From Polychytrium aggregatum (taxonomy: Eukaryota > Chytridiomycota > Chytridiomycetes > Polychytriales), in NCBI RefSeq assembly GCF_025602895.1, contig NW_026516223.1, positions 674,035-738,034 on the forward strand: a stretch of 64,000 nt of DNA. Direction: 5' to 3'. The notes beneath the pieces were generated by a model. That model saw only the letters and a list, made by a program, of their open reading frames with translations. It was not told the origin of the DNA and ran no database searches. The position numbers and the translations under genes were made by a program. Shown one piece after another: positions 38,101 to 45,151 of the stretch (positions within the stretch are counted from its first letter, which is position 1; the number at the start of each line of letters is the position of its first letter).

Positions 38101-38627
38101 TCATGCTGACCCACGATGCCCACACATCGTTCAAGCGAGGACAGCAGCTGACGGCTGCGTGCACACCAAGAACAAAGATGTCGGGAGTCTGGACCCAACT
38201 TGGACCAAGCATCCCACGAAGACTACACGTAGTAATGGTGTGGTGGAGACTGGGGGCATTCCCCGGGCACCCACACGGCAAGTACCGCCTCTGCAAAAAG
38301 TGCAAACGCAACGGCGAAGGCCGAATCGAACTGAGCAGATCCCACGCACAGACGTGTGTGGATGAGGAAGACGCCTTGGACGCCCTGGTACAGGGCTATA
38401 AGGATATTTTCACTGGATGGACCGAGCCCGAGACCGAAGGTGTCGGGCCTATTGATAAATTGCTGGATATGCTGGGAGAGGTTGGCAAGCTGGAAAACGA
38501 AGAACCCATCGTGGGACAGGCCTTCAACGGTCTGTGGACTGATCTGGAACAGATCTTCCATACCCTGATGTGGAGACTCGCTGGATGGCAAGCCAGGCCC
38601 GGCGACATTCCTGAGTGGGACATTTAA
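35085..38627 (+). CDS. LINE-2 ORF2 endonuclease-reverse transcriptase, intact
   Basis: 1180 residues from the ATG at 35085, overlapping ORF1 by 47 nt in a different frame. The endonuclease domain (first 260 residues) has VASFNVRGL, ATQETLL, VMGDFNTRL and ESDHKPIW. The RT has KAAGSDKIKSEML, motif A FLDIKAAYD near residue 640, GLIQGSVLSP and motif C WFADDGVLI near 742. The C-terminal part has a Cys/His motif (CKKCKRN ... SHAQTC) near 1070 and the family signature VGPIDKLLDML. All catalytic acids are present. The enzyme would nick target DNA and copy the element RNA in place. Confidence 0.93.
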   Translation: MVTSATQKPSPPMISENPTGGGALRTELTVASFNVRGLHARQTAVKNLIEDLKVDILATQETLLYPGATNPWKQLTVVEHRRTDRKGGGIAILYNSKTIDPNDLNVEGIDPDGLFTWIRYGSRTYIGCFYLPPGLDTVKFKRAMQSIKEQCRKPHAQVIVMGDFNTRLSMLNPQQKRRKRPAIIMEDTIRTANMRVVAPIAVPTHTWTNGNQVSTIDYILVSRNLARPPPVLQVDSKRGYGESDHKPIWTKINIEPERYTKTDCWRWRIGMIRYPKVKGKYIRAFNAAKLGCTELMEQALTPIQQGSQIAISEAAAQKSMDDAWSIFKTTIDLIASETIGSASISPGRIEGTQGPEIRRLERERRCLSRMLAQTPEYDTEELDDLRRQLRSTRKAITQLKRKNGIRSWKESMATMDTQKCSEMTKTIGAMRTRKGREGSHLFDNSDPTLEKLVVHFGKVSSASQDSGTEYHRSITPPPLSTEATLLPPDNRLPEVSLEHIQETIEKAPCRKAAGSDKIKSEMLIPVAPVIAEWLRLIIMAALKASVVPSEWNSVLIHPVYKQKGSTLDPAMYRPIGLTQTCRKIVERIMLPFLAEQAGDMDVAQGGFRARRGSLDQIVALDTLIKHHKMNGEEYSLIFLDIKAAYDTVWRERLWTKFKQRRMNGIALGFLKAMFDRVSIQMVSKGRRSKPVWLQKGLIQGSVLSPLMFSAFIDDLPRRLRDMGGTPLQGRNGATIKVNSLWFADDGVLICKPGQAQPLLNLCEAHSRRNRYRFSPPKCEVIFSDHCTDKQTGLRLYDQNLPETKIFKYLGAMIDVNGFRIDKQVDRMVTRTREAASNMAKMGLTLGNLTAKTLTIAYRTFLRPMMEYGLALDAIPKNEQKRLHRTQTFCLNLLFRTARTTSHGALHLNCGLPTMATRAKVLGIQCRARWEDVATHDDKMIALITRFIRSTAMKDQPYLGKPFYESIQWNLTCTRKEKNATFSMSMAFAKDDDSTTDRTQILSVKTLMLTHDAHTSFKRGQQLTAACTPRTKMSGVWTQLGPSIPRRLHVVMVWWRLGAFPGHPHGKYRLCKKCKRNGEGRIELSRSHAQTCVDEEDALDALVQGYKDIFTGWTEPETEGVGPIDKLLDMLGEVGKLENEEPIVGQAFNGLWTDLEQIFHTLMWRLAGWQARPGDIPEWDI

Positions 38628-38685
38628 ACACTCGATGTACTCCATGAAGAGCGAGATGCCGGGGACCACGGGGTCCTGATGGCTA

Positions 38686-38713
38686 GTGCGCCGCCACGGC
38701 GGCGCACAATAAA
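38686..38713 (+). other. LINE-2 3' hairpin and polyadenylation signal
   Basis: GTGCGCCGCC (38686-38695) and GGCGGCGCAC (38698-38707) form a perfect 10-bp inverted repeat with a 2-nt spacer, followed at once by AATAAA (38708-38713) and an A-rich tail. A 3' stem next to the tail is a common recognition element for LINE reverse transcriptases. That role here is inferred. Confidence 0.8.
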
Positions 38714-38730
38714 GAAAGAAAAAAAAAACA

Positions 38731-38743
38731 AACGAATGTCACT
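38731..38743 (+). repeat. LINE-2 target-site duplication, right copy
   Basis: AACGAATGTCACT, matching 33421-33433. The next bases (TCCCACCC) are therefore original genomic sequence continuous with 33433. Confidence 0.93.
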
Positions 38744-38871
38744 TCCCACCCATTGCTTCCGCATACCTGCCGCTTCAGCGGACTGGTATCAGCAACAAAA
38801 GTAGCACAGGCAATCGTATTGCATCACAAGGATTGTAATCGTCTCCAAATGGGTGTTTACCAGGGTACACC

Positions 38872-39876
38872 ATGTTCCTACCAAGCATCTCCTCGGTGCT
38901 TACTCTTCGACAGACACTATGGTCCCAGATGACCGAGGCGTACACTCCCTACCTGGACGCTCTCAAGCTGGCCCATCCCGGTCTATCCAAGTCTGACAAG
39001 GACCAGTGGAAAGCCTTGGTCGACGCCATTCCGGTCCCGCATCCTGGCAAGTGCCTCTCCTTCTGCCACATGGTCCTGACCCAGCTCCGTCAGCGCTATG
39101 TCAATGCCGGCACCCGGGTCTTCTCCGACAAGCACTGGATCACCACCGAGAAGTACGCCTACGACTTCCTCGACGGAATCATCAACGAGTTTGTCGAGAG
39201 CCTGGCTTCCAATCTCGCCAAGTGTGCGGCTATGAAGGCCCGTGGTGAGAAGGTCAAGCATTTCCGCCTCCGCTATCTCAGCAAGAAGCGATCCACCTCC
39301 GAGTCCTGCCACATGAGGAAGCGACTCTGGGCCCCACTCAGTCCACCTCCAGCTTCTGGAACCGAGTCAACATCCGTGAGTTCCTCGGTGTCGCTCCTCC
39401 TGGTGCACAAGACACTCCTGTGCAGCTTCTGCGTCCGCCCCTTCCACAGCCTGTGGATGCTGATGGCGACCCCATGCTGTCCAGAAGCATGAAGAGTGTC
39501 ACGAGGCCACTCAAGCACAGTCGGATGGAGAGGAGCTTCCTTCCCCGCCTCCGTGCCGACGGGACCATCGAGGATCGCCGACTGCAGCTTCCCTTCCTCT
39601 GCGAGACTCGCATCATGCGGACCAGGACCGGCAAGTTCTACATCGTGGTCTCGGAGCCACTTGTCCGTCCGGGCGAAAGCCAAGCCCAGGACACGGGACG
39701 AGTACACGAGCAAGACATGCACTCGGTACGGGTACATCAACCGGGACTTGGGAGCAGCCAAGGTGTATCATTGCAGGGAGTGTGGGTTGTTGATAGATCG
39801 CGACATCAATGGGGCTCGTAACATTCTGTTGAAGAATGCGAGCACAGAGGACATCCTTGGCGAGGGCATGGTGTAG
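38872..39876 (+). pseudogene. Fanzor (eukaryotic TnpB-like RNA-guided nuclease) remnant
   Basis: The first part (frame of 38872, from MFLPSISSVL) carries a helical N-terminal region and KVKHFRLRYLSKKRSTSES, the strand seen in TnpB/Fanzor wedge/RuvC entry regions (F-x-LK-x-RSKK). A shift near 39330 moves to the frame reading STSSFWNRVNIREFL ... LPRLRADGTIEDRRLQLPF ... RIMRTRTGKFYIVVSEP. A second break near 39670 returns to the first frame, directly at DEYTSKTCTRYGYINRDL and YHCRECGLLIDRDINGARN, the zinc ribbon plus RuvC-III. The segment that should lie between, holding the RuvC-I Asp and RuvC-II Glu, is deleted. The zinc ribbon has lost one cysteine (CTRYG instead of CxxCG). It is therefore a nuclease-dead fossil. 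In the family such proteins cut DNA guided by an RNA from the element's 3' end. Confidence 0.88.
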
Positions 39877-40064
39877 CCTCGCAAACACCCCTTTGAAGCC
39901 TATTTCCATTGTTGTGATGCGTATCGGTGAGCTGCCTGACTTTGTCTCTATAACCAGTGCGCTGGGGATGCGGGTATGGATGTTGTTATCATGAATTCAA
40001 ACAGGCGTGACTTCGGTTCCAATCTTTGGAGTGTTGAGGTGAATTGGCTGTTCAAGTAGGTGGG

Positions 40065-41925
40065 TTAGATGAGCCGAATAAAGGGATTTCGATTGATAGT
40101 TAGACCCACCAGAATTATACATGGCCAAGAGTTGATCATAATGGCTCCTTCAGCTTTGGTGAATAAAGTTTTGTTCAAATTACGGAATAGGGAGAATGGA
40201 ATTTTGACAGGATGAATGCCATGGCGGATCCACTGGGATTCGCTTCCAATATCAATTTGGATCCAGCCGACTGAAAACAGGGGGCTTGATACCGCCGAGC
40301 ATTTGGCTGGGATATCGTCGGTCCGAATATACTGCCCTTCACGATAAATCCAGAGATATCGAATACCCTTCTCATCCCGAGACAAAATTGAATTACCCTC
40401 AGGCGGTATTTCCACAGATACGACGATCCTTTTGTGTCCCTTGAGTGTGTAATGTTCTTCGCCCGTGGTCGCATCCCACACCTTGATGGTCTTGTCGATT
40501 GAGCCAGAAGCAATCAACCTTCCATCGGATGAGATTGCAACGGAGTTTACTGTCCCTTTGTGCCCTTCGAGGGTGTGTTTCAGCTGGCCCGTAATGGTAT
40601 CCCAAACCTTGATGGTCTTGTCCCATGAACCAGAGATAATCCACTGGCCATCGTGTGAGATCGCCACGGAGTTCACATCATCTGTGTGCCCTTTGAGGGG
40701 GCGATTGACTCGCTCCATGATGAAATTCCATACCTTGATGGTCTTGTCGCTCGAGCCAGAGACGATCCACTTGCCATCAGGCGAGAACACAACCGAGCGT
40801 ACAGCATCTTTGTGACCCTCGAGAGTGTGGCATAATTCGCCAGTGGTGGCATCGCACACTCTGATGGTTTTGTCCCAAGAGCCAGAGGCAATCCACTTGC
40901 CATCGGACGAGATTGCAACGGAGTTCACAAAATCTTGGTGCTCCGTGATACTGCGCATGAGCTCGCCAGTGAGGATATCCCATATTCTGATGGTCAGATC
41001 ATTAGAGCCAGAGACAATCCACTTGCCATCGGACGAGATGGATATCGAGCGAACTTCTCGTTGGAGACCTTCAATGGAGTGCTTCAGTTGTCCCGAAATG
41101 GTATCCCATACTTTGATCGATACATCGTGAGAGGCAGAGACAATCCATTGACAATTCGGTGAGATCGCCACGGAAGTCACTCCGAATTGCGCGTTATAAG
41201 TATACTTCACCTGGCCTGTGGCGGCATCCCACACCTTGATGGTGTAGTCCATGGAGCCAGAGACAATCCACTTGCTATCGGATGAGATTGCCACGGAGTT
41301 CACGCTGCCCGTGTGTCCTTCGAGGGTGTGCATCATTTGCCCAGTAGTGGAATCCCATAACTTGATGGTCTTGTCCCATGAACCAGAGACAATCAACTTG
41401 CCATCGGGTGAGATTGCCAGAGTTCACATGGCTCGAGTGACCAGTGAGTGTCATCACACACGGATCCCAGGTCGGTGCTGGACCGCAAGTGACCAGGAAC
41501 GGGATCTTGTCCTCGAGTTGGTCGGCATATGTCTTGTAGATCGCCGTCTCCTTCGGTGTGAATGCATACCCCGAGTTGTACACCTGTGGTGCACTCTTGA
41601 TGATCGGATCGGCAAACTCGCGGATGAATCGATACGTGTCCTTGACCAGTTCCTTCGTGGTGTCGTCGACGATGGTGCTGGGTGCCTTGGCGATCACTCC
41701 TCGCAGCACAGCCAGTTGCTCGATGATCGGCTTGACCACATGTGTGAGCGACCCACACTCGAGCCAGAAGAACACATGCGTCTTGACGAACCGAGTGAGC
41801 ACCGCTGCCACATCGACCATCTCGGTCGACTGCCACACCGGACTCGACTCGGCCACTCCATCCACACACCACACAAAGTGTGTGATCCAGTGGGCGACGC
41901 TGTATCGCAGCAACGGTGTGATTTA
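40065..41925 (-). pseudogene. STAND/NLR-type receptor remnant: NACHT-distal linker plus WD40 propeller
   Basis: The N-terminal part (41913-41430) reads LRYSVAHWITHF, FFWLECGSLTH, DTYRFIREFADPIIKSAPQV and WDPCVMTLTGHSSHV, the linker that in fungal HET-E/NWD proteins joins the NACHT domain to the WD40 repeats. A 2-bp deletion near 41420 shifts the frame inside the first blade (expected VNSVAIS). The other frame then runs to 40065 with eight regular blades (VSGSWDKTIKLWD, VSGSMDYTIKVWD and so on) and one degenerate. The blades are unusually alike, as in allorecognition receptors that shuffle repeats. Upstream a TAA and a tandem repeat at 41929 replace the NACHT domain, so the gene is truncated. 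The family acts in non-self recognition and cell death; this copy should be inactive. Confidence 0.82.
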
Positions 41926-41928
41926 GTA

Positions 41929-42188
41929 GTATAGGGGTATATCGGTAACTATACCGTTTTTGAGGAAGGGGTAGACGACGGAAACGGTATAGCTGGTTAA
42001 CCTAGCGGAAGGGGGGGTAGACGAGGGGAGGGGGCGCAGAGGACGGTAGGGTTGGCGTAACCTAACAGAAGACGGGGTATACCACCGAGTATAGGGGTAT
42101 ATCGGTAACTATACCGTTTTTGAGAGATGACGGATATGTGGAAAACGGTATAGTTGGCTTACCTAAGGGAAGAGGGGGTAGACGAGGG
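41929..42188. repeat. Two tandem copies of a ~160-bp unit with an internal inverted repeat
   Basis: The first unit starts at 41929 and the second at 42089; both open with TATAGGGGTATATCGGTAAC and end in a GGGGTAGACGAGGGG-like block. In the second copy AACTATACCGTTTT (42107-42120) and AAAACGGTATAGTT (42142-42155) are perfect 14-bp inverted repeats around a 21-nt loop. In the first copy the right arm is degraded. It sits exactly where the STAND receptor is cut off. It could be a small non-autonomous element or a satellite fragment. Confidence 0.8.
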
Positions 42189-42189
42189 G

Positions 42190-42266
42190 TGGGGTGTATT
42201 CGGTGTATTCGGTGTAGTTGGTGTATTTTGTGTATTCGGTATATTCGGTGTTTTTGGTGTAGTTGG
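42190..42266. repeat. Degenerate 9-bp minisatellite (GGTGTATTC)
   Basis: About eight imperfect copies of GGTGTATTC/GGTGTAGTT ending at the poly-T that marks the 3' end of LINE-4 (minus strand). Confidence 0.8.
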
Positions 42267-43802
42267 TTTTTTTTTTTTTTTATATTTCACTTAAAAGCTA
42301 TCAAGACCTGGTCGGCCCTAGCAGTACATGGGGGAAAGAAAAAGAAAAAGAAAAAGAGAGATTGAAAAATCGAGTCCAAATTGGCCTAATGGGCAGTTTG
42401 CGTTCGATGAAAGCTATATGCCCTCATCTCTCGCTCTGCTTCGACCATGCCGCCTATCGCCTGGGGGGTTTCCACCCCGCCTTGGCGATGATCAGCGTCT
42501 TGAACACTCTTCGGAGTGTTCGCCACAGGAGATGGACATCCGGGTCTTGCCAGTTGAACCTTCTCATGCCATCCAGCTCGTAGTAACCCACTACGTTCGT
42601 CAGGTCCAGGAGCTTATCGATCGGACCGACCTTTTCGTGGCCGCTTTCTTGCCACTCGGGGTGCCGCAGCTTGAGCTCGTCCACTATCCGTTGCCACGAG
42701 CCGCCTCTTCCGACGCAGCTCTGGGTGTGGGTCCGGCACATCGCGACAAACTCTCCTCGGCTCTTCGTGCAGGAGATGCACAGCCGATAGTGGCCATACG
42801 GGTGTCCGGGGAAGGCACCGAGGGTCCATCTTACCATCATGTTGTGATAGTATCGATCTCTCTTGGGCCCTCGCTCGGCCCACAGTCCCGATATGGTCGT
42901 CGTCACGGTGCGGGCCGAGGTCAGTTCCTTTGACCTGTCGAAGCCTTGCGCGTCCTCGATGTGAATCTGCAGCTTGACTGGTGGCCCTGGGAGCTGGTAG
43001 TAGCCATTCCTGAACAGCTCCTTCATCGGGTAGTCCGGCTGGCACTGCTCTTTCAGCACGATCAGCTGCCGCCAGTACTCGTCGAGGTAGAACTGGGAGC
43101 CGAGGGATGCATCCATCAGGTTGGGCTGGATGCGGGAATATCTCAACACCATCGAGACCATCTTGTCGTTGTGGTCCAGACGGTCTTCCCAGACGGCTCG
43201 GTTCTGGAGGGCCAGCTGCTTGAGGCGGTTGGGCAGGGTGATGAGACCGCATCCAAGGTGCATCGTTCCATAGGATGTGTTCCGCACCAGTCTGAAGAGT
43301 CGGGTCAGACAGTGCATCTGTGCTCGTCTGAGTATCACGGCTTGCTGCTTCGTGAGCACTTCGAGGGTCAGTCCATACTCGAGCATGGGCCGAACGAAGG
43401 TCTTGAACACCCTCGTCACTGTCTTGGCCGAGTATCGGCCCAGACTCATTCCGTGCTTCACCAGCTTGTCGGCGGCACCTCTAGCCTTGTGGGTGAGGTT
43501 CTGGATCTGGCGGTCCATCCTGAAGCCGTTGATGTCGACGATGGCTCCGAGATACCGGAACTCCTTGGCGACTGGCAGCTCCTTGCCGTATAGGTGCACC
43601 TTGGCATCCTTCTCTGGGTGCTGTTCGGTGAACATCACCTCGCACTTCGGGGGCGAGAACTGGTATCGATTCTCGATGCTGTGGGCCTCGCAGATGTCGA
43701 GGAGGCGCTGGGTCTGGTTGGGGCGGCAGATGAGCACCCCATCGTCGGCAAACCACAGTGAGTTGACCTGGACGGCTCGTCCTCGGGTGGTGGTTAGGGT
43801 CG
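42267..43802 (-). mobile_element. LINE-4: 5'-truncated non-LTR retrotransposon
   Basis: The poly-A tail (15 A on the minus strand, 42281-42267) marks the 3' end. The element is cut off upstream at 43802, in the middle of the RT catalytic motif region. It belongs with LINE-2 by the C-terminal signature VGPIDKLLDL and overall similarity. 5' truncation is the usual result of incomplete reverse transcription. Confidence 0.9.
42454..43800 (-). pseudogene. LINE-4 ORF2 fragment (RT motif C to C-terminus)
   Basis: Open from the truncation point to the stop at 42454 without a break, about 448 codons. It starts just before SLWFADDGVLICRPN (RT motif C), continues through the thumb-like part (PPKCEVMFTEQHP, RYLGAIVDINGF) and ends with the Cys/His motif CISCTKSRG ... 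THTQSC and EKVGPIDKLLDLTN. The fingers, motif A and endonuclease are absent, so it cannot work alone. Confidence 0.88.
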
Positions 43803-44080
43803 TTTTTTTTTTTTTTTTTTGTTTTGATAGTTGTATATTCAGGAATATTCAACATGTCATCAGTATCGCAGGATACCCGGCAGTGGGTGGCCAAGCTCGC
43901 TCATACACCCCTGTTGCGGCCTTCGCCGACTCTCCAGCCCACACGGCGAGCCATGCGGGTGAACACTTCTTCTAATAACTCCCAGAGGGAGTCGCATGTC
44001 TCCAAGTCCCGCTCCGGGATGTCAGGGGCTGGTTTCTCCAAGTCCCTCTCTAGTATCAACTCGAACCCACTTCAGGGTTT
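43803..44080 (-). mobile_element. LINE-5: 3' terminal fragment of a LINE
   Basis: An 18-A tail on the minus strand (43820-43803) is preceded by a frame ending DSLWELLEEVFTRMARRVGW, matching the C-terminus of LINE-3 (PLWELLENVFTRLVSDLVGS). The upstream limit is uncertain. Sequence up to the gypsy-B LTR at 44315 may still belong to it, in which case gypsy-B inserted into this LINE. Confidence 0.7.
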
Positions 44081-44314
44081 GCTGTGCGGTGTTGGGTCTT
44101 GACTTGCCCTCAAAGGAGTGTGAGTTTGTCTGTGGGAGGGGTACTCGGGATTTATCTCGTATCCTGGGGTCTGACCCAGACCCAAGTCATCGTCGGACTC
44201 TGGGATCGGGTCAGTACTTCGTCCTTGGGAGGGCGTGGGAACCACTCTCGGTTCAGGGCCGGGGACCGGATGTCTATTCGTCTCCCTGGCCCGGTTTCGG
44301 TCTCGGTTCGGGAG

Positions 44315-44348
44315 TGTAACGGGGATGGGAACTGGGCTGGGACTGGAC
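44315..44348 (-). repeat. Gypsy-B 3' LTR, outer piece
   Basis: TGTAACGGGG ... GACTGGAC, the first 34 bp (plus-strand order) of the gypsy-B LTR, separated from the rest of the same LTR (50761-50998) by the insertion of gypsy-A. The intact order is seen at 55582 onward. The flank GGGAG (44310-44314) is the candidate target duplication of gypsy-B. Confidence 0.9.
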
Positions 44349-45139
44349 TGTTAGAGTCCAAAGGGGACTCAACGGCAAAAGAAGAAGTGAGCTCGAAGTG
44401 AGCTCAGGGAAAGCAAGGGTAGAGTCCGAAGTGGACTCGGAGAGGGAGCGAGGGAAGCAAAGATCCGTTCAAGATAAGACTTGTCTCGAAATGAGACGTG
44501 AGGAACACTCAGAGAATAAAGTAGAAGGCACTTTATTTAGTCCTATTTTGAACGCTAAGGTTCGACTACACATCGCGGGGGTCAGGCTATTTATAGACAA
44601 GTCCGGACTTGGCAGCGAAGGGCGGCCAAGGGAGGGAAAAGTGGGCGATCGAGCAGGGCGAAGGGGGCGATGCACGAACGAGGGCCGAGAAGGACCACCG
44701 AGACAGGCAGAGAACCAAAGCGAGAGAGGCGCAAGCAAAAGCGAAGCACCTGGCAGGAGAAACGTGCAAAGGCGAAGCAATGTGACTCAACGTCCAAGAA
44801 GCGGATTGGTCAAGTATAAGGTTGGGGCAAATGCATGCGAGATGAACAAGAGATCGGGGCGGTCAGGCAGGTCATGAGTCACCGGTGGGGGGACACATGA
44901 CCGGCAGCCGAATTGCAACCAATCGCAGCAAGGCGCGTGCACAAACAAACCGGCGCGTGCGAAGAAGACAAAGGAAGCGGAGCAGCGCGGGAAAACGGAA
45001 GTGCGGAAGGAGCGGAAAAGACAGGCAAAAGGCGGAAAATCGGAGGGGAACTGCAAGGCTACACACAAACAAACAGAAAGGCAAAAGAATAGCCAAGTGT
45101 GCAGTCAAAGTGGAGAACAAGCAGGAGCTATCCCTAACA
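44349..45139 (-). repeat. Gypsy-A 3' LTR (791 bp)
   Basis: TGTTAG ... CTAACA, 791 bp, the same length as 49965-50755 and without any difference that I found reading the two side by side. On the minus strand it holds TATAAATAG (44595-44587), a putative transcript start about 39 nt downstream, and an AATAAA-like signal in CTAAATAAAG. On its internal side the polypurine sequence AAGGAAGGGGATGA (minus) abuts it. Confidence 0.95.
44587..44595 (-). promoter_or_regulatory. TATA box of gypsy-A LTR
   Basis: TATAAATAG on the minus strand, repeated at 50211-50203 in the 5' LTR, which would be the active promoter. The self-complementary primer stretch AGCGTTCAAAAT starts 39 nt downstream, where a transcript start would be expected. 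Gypsy-B (GATAAATAG, 50856-50848) and gypsy-C (CATAAATAG, 55996-55988) have the same element. Confidence 0.75.
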
Positions 45140-45151
45140 TCATCCCCTTCC

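Larger units (their letters stand above)
33434..38730 (+). mobile_element. LINE-2: full-length non-LTR retrotransposon with target duplications
   Basis: 5.3 kb between perfect 13-bp target duplications. Order: short 5' UTR, ORF1 (zinc finger and RRM-like RNA-binding protein), overlapping ORF2 (APE-type endonuclease, RT, C-terminal Cys/His motif), a 3' UTR with a GC-rich hairpin, AATAAA and an A-rich tail (38715-38730). ORF2 has no internal stop. ORF1 is open over 469 codons but lacks an in-frame ATG before its zinc finger. With intact duplications and a near-intact coding region this is the youngest LINE here and may be mobile. Its protein ends share the VGPIDKLLD signature with LINE-3 and LINE-4, so they form one family. 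Confidence 0.93.

Noticed and set aside
38872-39876. Bacterial IS605 contamination
   Set aside because: The flanks are a eukaryotic LINE and a STAND receptor relic, there is no IS605 end structure or TnpA, and the N-terminal region is of the longer Fanzor type; a eukaryotic copy is more likely.
44398-45068. Small frames in the gypsy-A LTR (both copies)
   Set aside because: They lie in LTR sequence, occur identically in the two LTRs and have no motif.
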